64,000 bases of DNA, taken from Chloranthus sessilifolius (Eukaryota > Streptophyta > Magnoliopsida > Chloranthales > Chloranthaceae). The DNA lies in the NCBI GenBank assembly GCA_021018995.1, contig CM037587.1:68715604-68779603 (forward strand). Direction: 5' to 3'. The notes below the pieces were generated by a model. It searched no databases. It saw only the letters and a program-made list of their open reading frames with translations, and had not been told where the DNA came from. The translations under genes and the position numbers were made by a program. Positions 1 through 11,123 of this stretch are shown here, piece after piece (positions within the stretch are counted from its first letter, which is position 1; every line of letters starts with the position of its first letter).

Positions 1-118
1 GGGCCAATTCATGATGATGTTATTCAAGATAATCAAGTACTAATTTAACACTAATCTAACAATAAATTGAAACTTGAAATGCTAATTCTCATTATAAAAC
101 AAAATTTTTACACATGGT

Positions 119-1267
119 TCACTCAAACAATTGCGGGAACTCGTCGCTCATGTCCAACTCGTGTTCCCATGTGGCTTCTTCCGGCTAATGGTTCTGCCAT
201 CTGACAAGCACTAATGTGATCCTTTGATATGTAGTACCTATTCTTTCCGATCAAGAATTTGCACCGGCTCTTCTCCAACCATCAAGTCTTCTTGAATTTC
301 GATCGGTTGGTAATCTAGGACGTGAGTTGGATCCTTCATGTATCATCTCAGCACTGACACATGAAACACGTTATGCATGCTTGAGAGTTGCGGTGGTAGG
401 GCAACTCGATAAGCAACTTCTCCAATGCGTCCCAAAACCTCAAAAGGTCCCATGTAACGTAGACTCAACTTTCCATGCTTCCTGAAATGCATTATGCCTT
501 TAGTAGGCGAAATCTTGATGAAGACATTGTCTCCCATTTGAAAGAAATGTGCGGCATTAATATTACAACTATACGTACATATTTATCGAAGTTTGCATTG
601 TAACTAAGGTATTAAGTTTACCTGAAACTCAACGCTTATTCTTTTAAGGTCAGCATAGCTCTTTTGTCGGCTATGTGCGACATTTAACTTTTCTCAAATC
701 AAGCGTACTGCTCTGATGGTACTTTCAGTAATTTTTGGACCCAAAATGAATTTTTCTCCTATTTCTTCCCAATTTATTGGAGATTTATATCGTCTCCCAT
801 ATAAAGCTTCATACGGTGCCATACCGATACTCGTTTGATAGCTATTATTATATGCGAATTTGATTAGGGGTAAATGTTGATCCCATGATCCTTGAAATTC
901 AAGCATACAAGCTCATGGGATGTCTTTTATGATTTGATTTACTCTTTCTGTTTGTCCATCTGTCTATAGATGAAATGTTGAACTGAAGTTCCAGCCTCAT
1001 ACCCATCCCTTCTTGAAACTTCTTCCAAAACTGTGACGTATACAATGGATCTCGATCTGAGGCAATGCTTACAGGAATACTGTGCAATCGTACGATCTCT
1101 CTCATGTATATTTCTGTAAGTCTACTTGCTATATACGTCATATTGTATGGCAAGAAATGGGCTGACTTGATCAGTCTATCGACGACCACCCAAATGACAT
1201 TGTGCTTCCTCACTGTCCGTAGCAAGCCTAAAATAAAACTCATGGAAATGGATTCCCAATTCCACTC
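119..1267 (-). pseudogene. G1 integrase with C-terminal chromodomain, broken
   Basis: Integrase joins retrotransposon cDNA to host DNA; the chromodomain is thought to direct insertion to chromatin. The core is seen through VVVDRL (first catalytic Asp) and ASDRDPLYTSQFW (second Asp), at about 1130-1030. The part with the catalytic Glu is frameshifted after DRWTN. The stretch 694-906 carries the typical AYNNSYQTSIGMAPYEALYGR, and 343-537 the C-terminal fold ending MHNVFHVSVLR. One stop codon later the chromodomain starts (THVLDYQPIEI) and ends with ATWEHELDMSDEFPQLF before a stop at 119-121. Two further stops and a frameshift lie within the chromodomain. The N-terminal zinc-binding domain is missing (see the junction near 1267). 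Confidence 0.9.
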
Positions 1268-2286
1268 TAGTATCGGTAATGGTGCGGAGGTTAGTTTTTT
1301 CTTAAGTTCTTGGAAACTTTTCTCACATGCTTCAATCCACTCAAACATAACATCCTTCCTTGGGAGTCTTATGAGTGGTCCCGAAATCTTAGAGAATCAT
1401 TCTACAAATCTTCTTTAATACCCAACCAGACCGAGGAAACTGTAAAACTCAATCATAGTCCTTGGTTGTTCCCATTCTACCACAACCTCCTCGATCTTTG
1501 TCGGATCCACTATGACACCTGCTTCTGAGACTATATGACCCAAAAAGCTTTCTTGTTCTAGCCAAAACTCACACTTGCTGAGTTTGGCATATAACTGGTG
1601 TTCACACAACGTCTGCAAAGCGATCCTCAGATGCAGCTCATGTTCTTCCTTAGACTTTGAGTAGATGAGAATATCATCCATCAACACCACCACACTTGTA
1701 TCAAGATGTGGTTTGAACACCCTGTTCATGAGATTCATGAATGAACCTAGTGCATTAGTTAAGCTGAAAGGCATTACTAGGAACTCGAAATGCCCATATC
1801 TAGTTTGGAAAGCCCTCTTCTGAACATCCTCGACTTTCACTTTTAGCTGATGGTAACCAGATCTCAAGTCAATTTTGGAAAAGAATTGCTCCTTGTAATT
1901 GATCAAAGAGATCATCGATCATAGGTAAAGGTACCAGTTCTTGATCGTCAACTTGTTCAACTGACGATAGTCGATGCACAACCTTATCGACCCGTCCTTT
2001 TTAACAAATAAGATCGGTGCTCCACTCCCCAAGGAGAAACACTTGGTCTAATGAACCCCTTGTCTAAGAGCTCTTACAATTGATCTTTCAATTCTTTCAA
2101 CTCAGCTATAGCCATCCTATAGTGTTTTAGAACTGGCTCCGTACCTGGGGCTAAGTCAATTGCAAACTCAACCTCTTAATCAGGTGGTAATCCCGGTAAC
2201 TCTTCAAGAAATACATCCTGAAATTCATAAGCCACTGAAATTTCTGCTATAACGTTCTTCTCTTCTCGCTGCTCCTGTAAAAATGC
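1268..2286 (-). pseudogene. G1 reverse transcriptase, broken, RNase H absent
   Basis: The reverse transcriptase copies element RNA into DNA. In the frame 1415-1915 it shows [16 protein letters not shown], the VMPFSLTNA fingers-palm region, and LMDDILIYS, which keeps the two catalytic Asp residues of the usual FIDDILVYS motif. Further upstream (about 1920-2050, other frames) the conserved [22 protein letters not shown] and LTIKN motifs are readable across a frameshift. The C-terminal thumb reaches ACEKSFQELKKKLTSAP. The next residues are already integrase core, so the RNase H domain and the integrase zinc finger are deleted. Confidence 0.9.
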
Positions 2287-2684
2287 CTAGTACCCACTAT
2301 ATCCTTTTCTCATCATCCGTTCAGCTCGAATCACCGAGATGAATGGCACGATGGTCGATTGCATACCAAAAAATCTAAACGATCTACTCCCTTTGGGGCA
2401 AAAAGTGACCATCTTTCTTTTGCATTCGACATTTGCATTATTAGTGGATAACCAGTCCATGCCAAGGATCATATCAAATCCTTGCATATCCAATAGGATT
2501 AGATCAGCCATTGATTCATGATCTTCATAATCCCTGATGGCAACAATAACTGATCGATACACTGTGTCGATACTAACCAAATTTCCTGTTAGAACCGACA
2601 CGGCCAAAATAAAGTCTAAGGGCTCGGGAATGACTTTCAACTTTACTGCAAACTGAGGAGTCACAAACGAGTGGGTAGACCCTG
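2287..2684 (-). pseudogene. G1 aspartic protease, interrupted by a solo LTR
   Basis: This retropepsin-like protease would cut the element's polyprotein. The frame contains DMILGMDWLSTNNANVEC, the standard C-terminal motif of plant gypsy proteases. Just upstream on the minus strand (2641-2684) is the active-site stretch DPGSTHSFV, a known variant of the more common DSG. The coding frame is then broken by the 2.4-kb LTR at 2690-5098 and resumes beyond it at 5104 with ARVL. If the insertion and one copy of the 5-bp duplication are removed, the frame is open through the active site. The insertion therefore hit an open protease frame. Confidence 0.88.
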
Positions 2685-2689
2685 GGTCT

Positions 2690-5098
2690 TGTTAAGCCCT
2701 TAAAAATACTATATTTTCACCTCTTAAGCTAGCCTTTACTACACCTTGGAGCCATTTAATAATAATCTTTTGAGTGTGTTTTGCAGTTAATAATAATAAA
2801 TACAGCTTAGTGCAACAGTCCCCATTTTGAGGCCAAGAAGAGAGAGATTTAAAGCCAAGGGCTATAGTTGATGGAAGAACAGAGGATACACCATGGTGGT
2901 ACACACCATGGTCACCATTGTGGTTATTGAAGTGGGCCCTTGAAGTCAGACAGATGAGTCAAAGATGGGCCAAGCAGAGAAAACTACTGCAGCAGCATGT
3001 GCATTGGAGCAGAGGAGCAAAATGTCAAGCCTCATGTAGCTCTCAAGTGACTCTCGCAAGGCTCTAATTTACCAGAAGCTAGTCCCATGATGATCTCATG
3101 AAGCTCAAGCCTGCAGCATTCAGAAGCTCACGCAGTCTCACTCGGTGTACTGCAGCAGACGTATAGCTCGCATACATCCTGCGCAGCTCAAGAGGAGAGA
3201 GAGCCCCATAAAATATCCTTGTGCAGCTCTCGCGTAGATACAACATGCTTCAAAGACAAAGCCAACCACGTGAGAAGCGCATGTCATCCTGACACTCATC
3301 CGTGCGGAGCTCGAAGTCTATCCTCGCGAGAACCTGGCGAGCGGAAATTCAGCCTAGCGACATCCTCGCGACTTGAGCCACGTGGTGCACCATATATGCA
3401 AGCTGCTATATTCATATCAAGTAATGCTCTTGAGGCTCCTTTAAGTACAATACCAACCACACGATAGCCTCGCGAGAGGCTAATATGCAGAACTCATCTT
3501 CATAAAGCTCGGGCTCCTACCTTCTTAGTCCATACACAAGGACATTTTGGAGATTTGCCTACTTCTAGGGCACACACCCCGAGGCTCGAATCTATTTCTC
3601 ACATCCTGAGGCATCCAAGGGCTATAAAGGAGCCATGACAGCAGTGGAAAATGGGGCATTTCCCCTCCTCTTCTCCTATTGGCCAAAGCAAGAGATTTTT
3701 TGGGCAATGTGTATATAAGCTATAATTTTTATGTGAAATAACATCTTCCCCTTAACCTAATTTGGCTGGGAGCTCGAGAATGCTTAGGTCATTTAGGGTT
3801 AGGGTTAGGACATCCTTTTCCTTTTCTTCTTTCTTAGCTCAGTATTTGCTAGCTAAGATCTCTTGTAAGTAGATAGTTTACTTCAGTTGCAATGGATTTT
3901 GTATAAACTTTGGGAGCTGATTTGGGCTTTTACATTGGTTGTTGCCTTGAGGCCATACATTGTAAGTTTTATTTTAAATTAATGCAATGCCATATTTATA
4001 GTTCAGTTGAATCTACATTTCCTTGTGTTTCTCACATAGAGTTTTTCAAGTTTGATGCAACCATGGCTGCTTGAGCTTGTAGCCCTGCAACCATAGTGGC
4101 AGTAACAGTTTTCTTATTTTATCTCATCATCTATGAGGAAGATAATCTCTAGGATAGCCTGTGACCATGTAAGTGGATAGACTATAGCCCTAAGGCTGGT
4201 CTCAATCACAGATCTGAGATAGATTCTTCTTATCTACACTTGAGCTTGTAGCCAAGTGAGAGATAGTTGCAGAGCCAAACAATTCCTTATGCTGCAATGC
4301 CATCGTCTGTTCTTAGATCAGATATTCTATAGTGAGTGCAAACTTGTGAGCTGGGTCATTACAGGCCTTTTATAGTAATGACCAGCTGAGTCTAAGTCCC
4401 CATTTAGCTTCTGATTGTCTGTGGTTTCCACTAAATTTTTAAGGGATGATTGCTCCTATGGATGCATGAGCTTGTGGCCTTGTATACATAGTGTCTGCAA
4501 TGGTGTTCATGTTCTGATTTGATCCATTGAATGGAGGAAATCCCTAGGATAGTTTGTGACCATTGAAGTGGACAGGCTATAGCCTTAAGATCAATCCATT
4601 CCCTTGGGTTAGGTGAGATTTTTCTACCTAGCAGATGTGCTTGTAGCCATCTGAAGGACTACTGCAGAGTCATTTCTAGATCTGAGTTGCATTACTGAGT
4701 TACTCTCAACTGCTTACTTCTCATCATTTTATCTTTATTTCAACTAACCACCATCACCCTTCTTTTATCCCTTTCTTTAACTGAAGTTTACTGTTATGTT
4801 CTTAGTTTTAGTGTAACTTAGTGACAACCTGAAACTCCCTTTCTTTAGGATTGCCAGATTTGTACTCAGATCTAGATATCTACTAAGACAACCCTTGTGG
4901 TCTTAGATCAATTATCCTTGCGGGACAAACCCTTTCTTATCAAAATTTGCTACAACAATCCCTGGATCTTGGGGGACTTTGTATATTTTAGATTGTTGTT
5001 TTCATTCATATCATCTCCATCTTTTGATTTATTTTTGCCACTATATTTTGATCACACATTTCTTACAATAATCAAGCATCATCTAAAATAAACCAATA
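2690..5098 (+). mobile_element. Solo LTR, Athila-like S family, inside the G1 protease
   Basis: The sequence starts TGTTAAGCCCTT and ends ACCAATA. It is flanked by the perfect 5-bp duplication GGTCT (2685-2689 and 5099-5103). It resembles the two LTRs at 46625-49836 and 54294-57501 at both ends and in blocks between them. Shared features are the opening with the CACCATGGTGGT segment near 2890, repeated 'gagcttgtagcc' phrases, and the closing block with GGGACAAAC followed by CTGGATCTTG. It is about 0.8 kb shorter than those LTRs. No internal sequence remains, so it most likely arose by recombination between the two LTRs of one insertion. A TATA-like sequence GTATATAAGC lies near 3711. Confidence 0.88.
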
Positions 5099-5103
5099 GG
5101 TCT

Positions 5104-6615
5104 ATTAAGACTCGTGCCTCGTAACAACAATAATCACTCTCTTTATACATTTGTAAAGTACCTAGGTTTCATTCTTACTATGCAATCAGAAACGCATATA
5201 AGAAATTTAACATTCAAGCAACAATATGAAAACTATTTAATTTTATGCACCTTCTTCATCTAAAAAAATATTTTAAAGTAAATACGCCGATAGACGATAG
5301 GTAATTATACCTTGGATTATATCATTATTCGTTTGAGCATCTTTGGCTGCAATTGCATAAGCACAACCTTGAACAATAGGTCGCGTAGGTCGTGTAGGCC
5401 TTTGTGTTATAGCTGATGCTTTCCCTTCACTTCTTAGCTCTGGGCAATCCTTTATCATATGCCCCTTTCACCACATTTGAAATAGGCTTCTGTGCCCCAT
5501 CTACAATCCATAGTCTTCTGTGACTTACCACAATGGGCACACTTGAAATACGTCTCCTGTGGAGTAGACGATGCAGCCCTTGAAAATCCTTGAGCAACAG
5601 ACCCTCTTGTTGTAGTAGCAAGGCTAGAAGGGCGAAAAGATCTTAATGGTGTATGCCCAGGTGGACTAGAATAAGTAGTCTGGTTAAATTGTCTTGGAGC
5701 TAGTATCAAAATTCTTGGCTTTTTATTTACCGATTCATAGTTACCGGACCTCCCTTGATTTACCTTTCCTTTACTCTGCTGGTCCCTTCTTTTATACATC
5801 TCATCCACGCCTTCTTCAATTACCAAAGCCTTACCCATCACCTCCCTGTATGTTTCTAACTCTAATACCGAGATTCTATCACGTATATTCGGCCTTAAGC
5901 CGCGCTGAAACTTCTTGGCCTTCATCAGATCTGAGGCCACATGCTCTGAAGCAAACCTTGAAAGTCTTATAAATTCAATCCCATATTCTCGCACCGTCAT
6001 TCGATTGTGTTCCAATTGGATGAACTTCACTTCCATTTGGTTTCTCACCACTTTAGGAAAATATTGTGCATTGAACTCCTCAACAAACTCTTCCTACGTC
6101 CACAATGCATTTGGATTTTCTTGTTCCCTTGTTCTCGATGCTGATTTCCACCATGGGTCGGTTTCCCCATCTAACTTGAAAGCGGCCCATCTAACCTTTT
6201 CATCCTCAGTCCATGGAAGTACACTGAATATCTTTTCCATTTTGTTGAGCCACTTCTTAGCTTCCATTAGATCGGCTTGTCCGGAGAAACTCGGTGGACA
6301 CATTCTTCTGAACTCTATGAATGCAGGAGGTTGAGGCGTATATCTATTTGCATTGTTCTCCGCCATCAACTCAGTTTGTTGTGCCATAGCATTGGCCACC
6401 GTTTCCATGGCTTGTGCCATCCTTTCTCTTTCTACTCTTCCTTGATCTCCCTCTTCAGGAGGATTTCTTTCTCTAACTGGAGTCCTATTAGGATCCGTAG
6501 CAACGCTCTCACCAAATAAAGCATCATCCATTCCGATGTCAATTCCTTCACCACTCCTTGTGGTTCGAGCTCGACCACCTCTCGGTTGTCCTCTGCCTCT
6601 ACCTCTACGAGGCAT
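5104..6615 (-). pseudogene. G1 gag with zinc knuckles, broken
   Basis: Gag is the structural protein that packages the element RNA. The start is taken at 6615, giving MPRRGRGRGQPRGGRARTT, a basic N-terminus, about 115 bases downstream of the primer site. The frame 6094-6615 holds the conserved gag core (RRMCPPSFSG, then KWLNKMEKIFSVLPWTEDEKV) and ends at a premature stop. The frame 5455-6051 continues it (MTVREYGIEFIRLSRFA, FQRGLRPNIRDRI). Near the C-terminus, CAHCGKSQKTMDC is a degenerate CCHC knuckle. A second knuckle is split by a stop (KCGERG, then MIKDCPE). The 5' half of the protease frame follows, up to the solo LTR. Confidence 0.88.
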
Positions 6616-6729
6616 ACTTATTTGTTAACATGAAACAAGAGTTTCATTAAAAGATGGTCCTTATATTCAGATAAAATCTTAAACACATAGTCTAAGTCTA
6701 AGGTCTGTCAAAAATTCCTAAAGCTATAA

Positions 6730-6741
6730 GCTTTAATACCA
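6730..6741 (-). other. G1 primer-binding site (initiator Met tRNA)
   Basis: On the minus strand this reads TGGTATTAAAGC, close to TGGTATCAGAGC, the sequence complementary to the 3' end of initiator methionine tRNA used by plant chromoviruses. It lies 4 bases from the LTR end at 6746 and about 115 bases upstream of the gag start, as expected for first-strand priming. Confidence 0.85.
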
Positions 6742-6745
6742 ACTA

Positions 6746-7209
6746 TGACTGCCCAAATTTCGGCAACCCAAAATTCGTGCCGACGGACCACCACTTAAGG
6801 TGATCCATGAATTACCGAACACTTGGTACATCCACACGCATAGCAGAATTCAAAGTAGATATCTCTAACTAAGCAGATAGATTCATCATATACAGCAAAA
6901 GTAAGTTCCATTTCTATACATTTAAAAAATATCAAAATGACGATTCTAATTCCATGTAGAGACACGTGGACAAAAGAACCAAAACGAACCACCGGTGATG
7001 GCTGACTATCACCTAAACAATGGTTCACAAAAATAATATTCAAAATAATTACATGATCCTATTTCTAATCCAAGATGGCTAGACGTACCAAGCCCTAAGC
7101 ACAAAACCACTATTCAATTCTGACACAAATCACAATCTATGGGAAGCACTCCTGGGATCAACCTCCTCCGAAATGTACTCCGGATCATTCTCTGGATCAA
7201 ACTCCTTCT
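6746..7209 (-). mobile_element. G1 5' LTR, first piece (left of the CACTA element)
   Basis: The LTR begins on the plus strand with TGACTGCCCAAATTTCGGCA next to the primer site. It contains an inverted repeat, GGTGATGG then CTATCACC (6994-7013), matching a hairpin at the same place in the chromovirus LTRs at 31341, 36798 and 40988. It is cut at 7209 by the CACTA transposon. The rest of the LTR resumes at 61802, where the next conserved LTR block follows at the expected spacing. Confidence 0.85.
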
Positions 7210-7400
7210 CACTATGTCAAAAATGCTTTAAAAAGACATAAAATAAGACTACTTTTTTTCATCTTTAAATAAGACCGTCAGTAGCCGTCTTAAATTCAGT
7301 AATACCGCTCACATGCTAACAAATGGCATGAAATTTACTGATGGTAATTAAGACAATACATATTGTCTTATTATCATGATACCCATCTAAAAAAAACTCC
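7210..7400. repeat. CACTA left terminal and subterminal region
   Basis: After the terminal CACTATGTCAAAA there are copies of the element's subterminal motif in both orientations: AATAAGAC, GACCGTC and GCCGTCTTA near 7235-7295, and GACAATACATATTGTCTTA near 7352. Such repeats bind transposase in characterised CACTA elements. The left side has far fewer copies than the right end. Confidence 0.7.
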
Positions 7401-7440
7401 ACTCACTTTTTAAACTAAACGCCCAAATAAATTAAACCTT

Positions 7441-7860
7441 CAGCTTGCTCTCCCTCTCTCTGATCACGTCTCTTCCTCTCCCCCTCTCTCTCATCTCCCT
7501 TAAAAACAAAAACCCTATTCTCCATTCTCCGTTGTTGTCGGCTTTGACCACCACTGGATTCAACCACTATTGTTGCCGGCTATCTCTTCCTCTACCTCTC
7601 TCTCATCTCTCTAAAATTTTTCCATTGTTGCCGACTTCGACCACCGTCAGCTTCGACCTCAATTGTTGCCGGCTATCTCTTCCTCTCCCTCTCCCTCTCC
7701 CTCTCTCTCATCTCTCTAAAAAAAAACCCTATTCTCCACTGCTACCGGCTTTGCCCACCACCGGTTCAACCTCCGTCAGCTTTAACCACCGCCGGCTTCG
7801 ACCACCATTACTGCATATTTCCAGCCCTACACTTAATGGATTTAAAATGATAATGTCGTA
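7441..7860 (+). repeat. Pyrimidine-rich imperfect tandem repeat in the CACTA left arm
   Basis: The region is rich in CTCTCCCTCTC. It repeats a unit of about 100 bp three times, each containing GCCGGCTATCTCTTCCTCT or a similar sequence followed by TCTCTCATCTC and an A-rich stretch. It has one long plus-strand frame, but the protein is low-complexity Ser/Leu/Pro and looks like chance. It may be the 5' untranslated or promoter part of the captured gene that follows at 7971; that is inference. Confidence 0.5.
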
Positions 7861-7970
7861 GTATGCGCTTAAAATGTCACGGAATGCTATCACATCTGTC
7901 TTTAGCTTTCCTGAGAACTGGTGAGATTTTCTCTTACATGCTTTAAATATCAGGTATACTCATATTTCAG

Positions 7971-9532
7971 ATCCAGAGTGTAAGGGATATTTCGATTTAC
8001 TGATTAAGGTACGCCAAGCCAATTTGAGTAACTCTTTTCCAAGTAATCTATTTCAAACTATACATATTTGTAGATATCCTACAACCACTATATTTTTGCA
8101 TTTTTTATTGTGTTTTCTTCCATAAAACAATGTAGGTTTACCCAGAAGGAAAAATGAGTCAACATATAGCAAGTCTAAAACCAGGCAATGTTTTAGAAGT
8201 CAAAGGGTAACTTCCCCTCATATGTGCTATATTCCAAGCTGAGAAAAAAACATATGGTTTGGGATTTATTGCATTCATTTGTCCTGTCTTGCAGCACAAT
8301 TGAAAAGCTCGGATATAGCCCTAATATGAAGAAAAATATTAGCATGGTATGCAAAAATATCCAATTGACCCAAACTAAAATCTTACGGTTACAATTGTTT
8401 CCATGCCATCAGTAGCAATCATTGTCTGGAACCATTATAAGTTAGAAAGGAATCCATTACTTGCACACGAGAAATTGGCCCTTGCAGATAGTTTAAAAGA
8501 AAGACTTGGTATTTTGGGGACCTATGTCATGTAAAAACAACATCAAAGCCATCTGATTTTAAGGCCATGATCTAAAGATTTTTTGTGCAAAAGATTGGCA
8601 AGAAACAAGATCTTTATCATATAATTCGTCATAGTTAACTGTTGAATAAGATAATGGTCTTTGACTACATTGAATCATTTGATAAAGATCTTGTTTTGTG
8701 CCAATCTTTTGCACATAAGATATTTAGATCATGGCCTCCAATTTAGACAGCTTAGATGGTGTTTTCCCATGGCACATGTCTCTAAAATACACAGTTCTTT
8801 GTTTTAAACTACGTGGAAGGACCAATTTCTTGTGTGCAAGTAATGGCTCCCAATTAGAAATGGCCCCTTCTATAATAATAAAACTGTGCTACTCCAATTG
8901 GAGTGCTTAGAGCATTACTTATGGTTTTTCCTGCACCATTTAAGTAAATCTTTATTATATGGTGCCCTTATATCTATCCCTTCTGCTCCAGATTGCAGGT
9001 GGCACATGTATTATGCCGATGCTGCAGATTATCGAGGAGATTCTAAGAATCCAGATGACCACATTCAGGTATATTTTTTCTTGCAATTGATATCTAGAAA
9101 TATACCAACTAAACTTTTAAATAAAACCAAGTTACTAAAATCTTCTCTGAGTTGCTTATTCCATACCTCAATTTCAATCTATAACAATGCTCTGCTCAGT
9201 TCCATTACATAGGATATAGAATGTGAAACTAGGATTCCTTAACAATGTTAATTTTGATGCTATTTGTTGGCCTTTTATAGTGACTCTTGCCTTTCAGGTT
9301 TCATTGGTTTATGCTAATGTATCCCTCAAAGACATATTACTCAAAGAGAAGCTTGACATACTTGCAGCGAGCCATCCAAATTTGAAGTTATTTCAGCTGG
9401 GAGGCCATTTGTTTTATCCACATTTTGAGATAAAAAAAACTAACAGTTCTCTTTTGGTGGAAACCAATACCAGATATTCTATACTGTAGATAAACCATCT
9501 CAGAATTGGCGAGGAGGTGCTGGTTATATATC
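7971..9532 (+). pseudogene. NADH-cytochrome b5 reductase-like gene fragment (left part)
   Basis: Six exons of a gene resembling the plant mitochondrial NADH-cytochrome b5 reductase-like protein, a FAD/NADH enzyme passing electrons to cytochrome b5. Exons: 7971-8008 (DPECKGYFDLLIK), 8136-8206 (VYPEGKMSQHIASLKPG), 8295-8346 (IEKLGYSPNMKKNISM), 8992-9068 (AGGT.IMPMLQII, the NADH-binding GGTGITPM region, then KNPDDHIQ), 9298-9387 (VSLVYANVSLKDILLKEKL), and 9474-9532 (IFYTVDKPSQNWRGGAGYI). Most introns have GT-AG borders and phases that fit. Defects are a one-base deletion near 9046, a lost donor after 9387 (TTATTT), and GITPM changed to CIMPM. The sixth exon is cut by element E2 and continues at 57901. 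The N-terminal exons and the final exon are not seen. Confidence 0.88.
8428..8867. mobile_element. Foldback (long inverted repeat) element in a reductase intron
   Basis: Two arms of about 200 bp are inverted copies. The left arm has CCATTACTTGCACAC, GGCCATGATCTAAA, TTTTGTGCAAAAGATTGGCA and AACAAGATCTTTATCA; the right arm has the reverse complement of each in the opposite order, ending GTGTGCAAGTAATGG. The loop lies around 8630-8665. It sits in the intron between the third and fourth captured exons. I could not identify a target-site duplication, so the exact ends and superfamily are open. Confidence 0.72.
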
Positions 9533-10547
9533 TTTTCAATCGTGGGCTCTCACGAGTCCGTCACGACGATGCACTCGTAATAAAACTAGAGTTGCCCCTC
9601 GGAGCTTTTTGTTTCCCAGAAACCTTAAATCAATACTAAATGCATCGAAGCACCAAATATGACTCTGATTTACCGGTTCATGCCAAAGGCTCTTGGGTAG
9701 GGGCTTCGATTATCGATCGGGAAGGTGTTAGGCACCCAATAAATCCGCTCAAATGCGGTCTCTACTTATGGCCAAAATAAAAGAAAAATGAAGGTGAAAA
9801 AAGAGAGCACTTTCTCTTACCCATAGGCACTTTAATCCTATTTGTGCCCCTCCACAATTATCGAGACTTTCGTGACGAAACCGCACAAATTCAAGGTCAA
9901 GGGAAAAGCTAAGAAGATAGAGGAGTAGAGGGGAGAGCCGGATGTCACAGGGTCGCACTTCCACAACCTCAGTCCCGTGCGGCACCTAACGCACGCTTCG
10001 CTAGGTCAGCCTACTTCTGACACCAACTGTCACGGGAGCGTCCTTCGACGCGCTTTCAACCCGCGCGGTGCTTCGCTACCACATGCAATGAAGCCAACCC
10101 ATCTGCACATCAGCTCTGATACCACTCGCCTAGAGGACAGGAACTCCTCCCAACATGGTTGCCTATGTTTCACGGCCTACCATTCAGCTCATCGTGTCCC
10201 TTACGACACGCCAATCTGCCATTGCGCTAACCTTGCCCAAGCTTCACCACAATATGCCTTTGCACTAGTACCTCGCTCGCCTGCCGAACCAAGCCCACAG
10301 CCTTGTGCCTCGCGCTCGCATGCCCAACTGAGTCCCACGCAGCGCCTTGGTCTTCTCACGCGAGGTTGCCCAGCCGTATGCACCGCGACGCGTAGTCCGC
10401 AGCCATACTTCAACCTCACCCGGGTTCCATACGGCATCACTGTGTCGACGTCCTAGGCCCACCCTTTCAGGCCTAGGAGACACTTACGCCCCCTCTGGTA
10501 ATGCAAGGTCCCGTGTGTGGGGGAATAGCTCTCAAGCTCCCTTCCCC

Positions 10548-10555
10548 TATATAAG
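10548..10555 (-). promoter_or_regulatory. TATA box of the small element's LTR
   Basis: CCCCTATATAAGGG is a near-palindromic TATA motif placed mid-LTR. The same motif recurs at 11731-11738 and 12890-12897 in the other two LTRs. Given the primer site on the minus strand, transcription should run leftwards. Confidence 0.55.
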
Positions 10556-10827
10556 GGTAAAACAGTCATTCAGCCAGAATGGTAGGAGAACCTCAAACCC
10601 CTTTGTTCGACATACTACAATGCCTCCTGCGTCGCTAGCCCACCTTGGCTATGTCGCATCCGTGTCACGACCGTGACGCTCCGTGTCCTACCCCCATGCG
10701 ACCATGTCGCGTCCTAGCAGTGCGACCACGTCGCCAGGCCCACCTGGCCCCATGTCGCGTGCCCTCCTGGCACCACATGTCGTGCCACACGCACCATGCT
10801 GCAAGCTCGAGTATTGGCCCCGTCACA

Positions 10828-11123
10828 TCCTCCACCACTCCATAAAAAGTCAACGTCCTCGTTGACGCATGATCATAGTGAACTGACCCCGCCAACTCCT
10901 CCCAGCTTGTTCGCATCTCATTTATAGTTCTTAGGTCTGCACCTTCCCACTAGCTCCCCACTGTCACCCCGGTCGGGTCAACTTGGTTCTACTGTCACAA
11001 GGCCCTCACCTGTTAACTAGCTCAGGGATGTCGCGTGCCCTCTTGACACCACATCGCGTGCCTCCGCACCAATTTGCTCATAGCATCATCGCTTTTGAAT
11101 CGAACTTGGCTTTGATACCAAAA
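10828..11123 (-). other. First internal segment of the three-LTR element, with primer site
   Basis: Read on the minus strand, the primer site TGGTATCAAAGC (11109-11120) is next to the LTR at 11124. At the other end GGAGTGGTGGAGGA (10828-10841) is a purine tract next to the LTR ending at 10827. Between them are about 270 bp with no recognisable gag or pol. The 5-bp-scale spacing at both ends is what reverse transcription requires. Confidence 0.85.

Larger units (their letters stand above)
1..6745 (-). mobile_element. G1: chromodomain Ty3/gypsy retrotransposon, internal region
   Basis: This is the internal part of a minus-strand Ty3/gypsy element. Read right to left it has a primer site, gag, protease, reverse transcriptase, integrase and a chromodomain tail, which is the order of plant chromoviruses. 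Its 3' LTR is not in the window: no polypurine tract or LTR end is visible in bases 1-118. Its 5' LTR begins at 6746 and is split by a 54.6-kb CACTA transposon. A solo LTR of another family interrupts the protease. Stop codons and frameshifts run through all coding parts, so the copy is dead. It is the oldest layer of the nest, because the CACTA element and everything inside it were inserted later. Confidence 0.9.

Noticed and set aside
7445..7861. A 138-codon frame, Ser/Leu/Pro-rich
   Set aside because: It is a translation of CT-rich tandem repeats with no start context or homology; more likely promoter or leader sequence.
11109..11120. Possible tRNA genes because of repeated GATACCA motifs
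   Set aside because: No cloverleaf or internal promoter boxes accompany them; they are retrotransposon primer sites complementary to the end of a tRNA.
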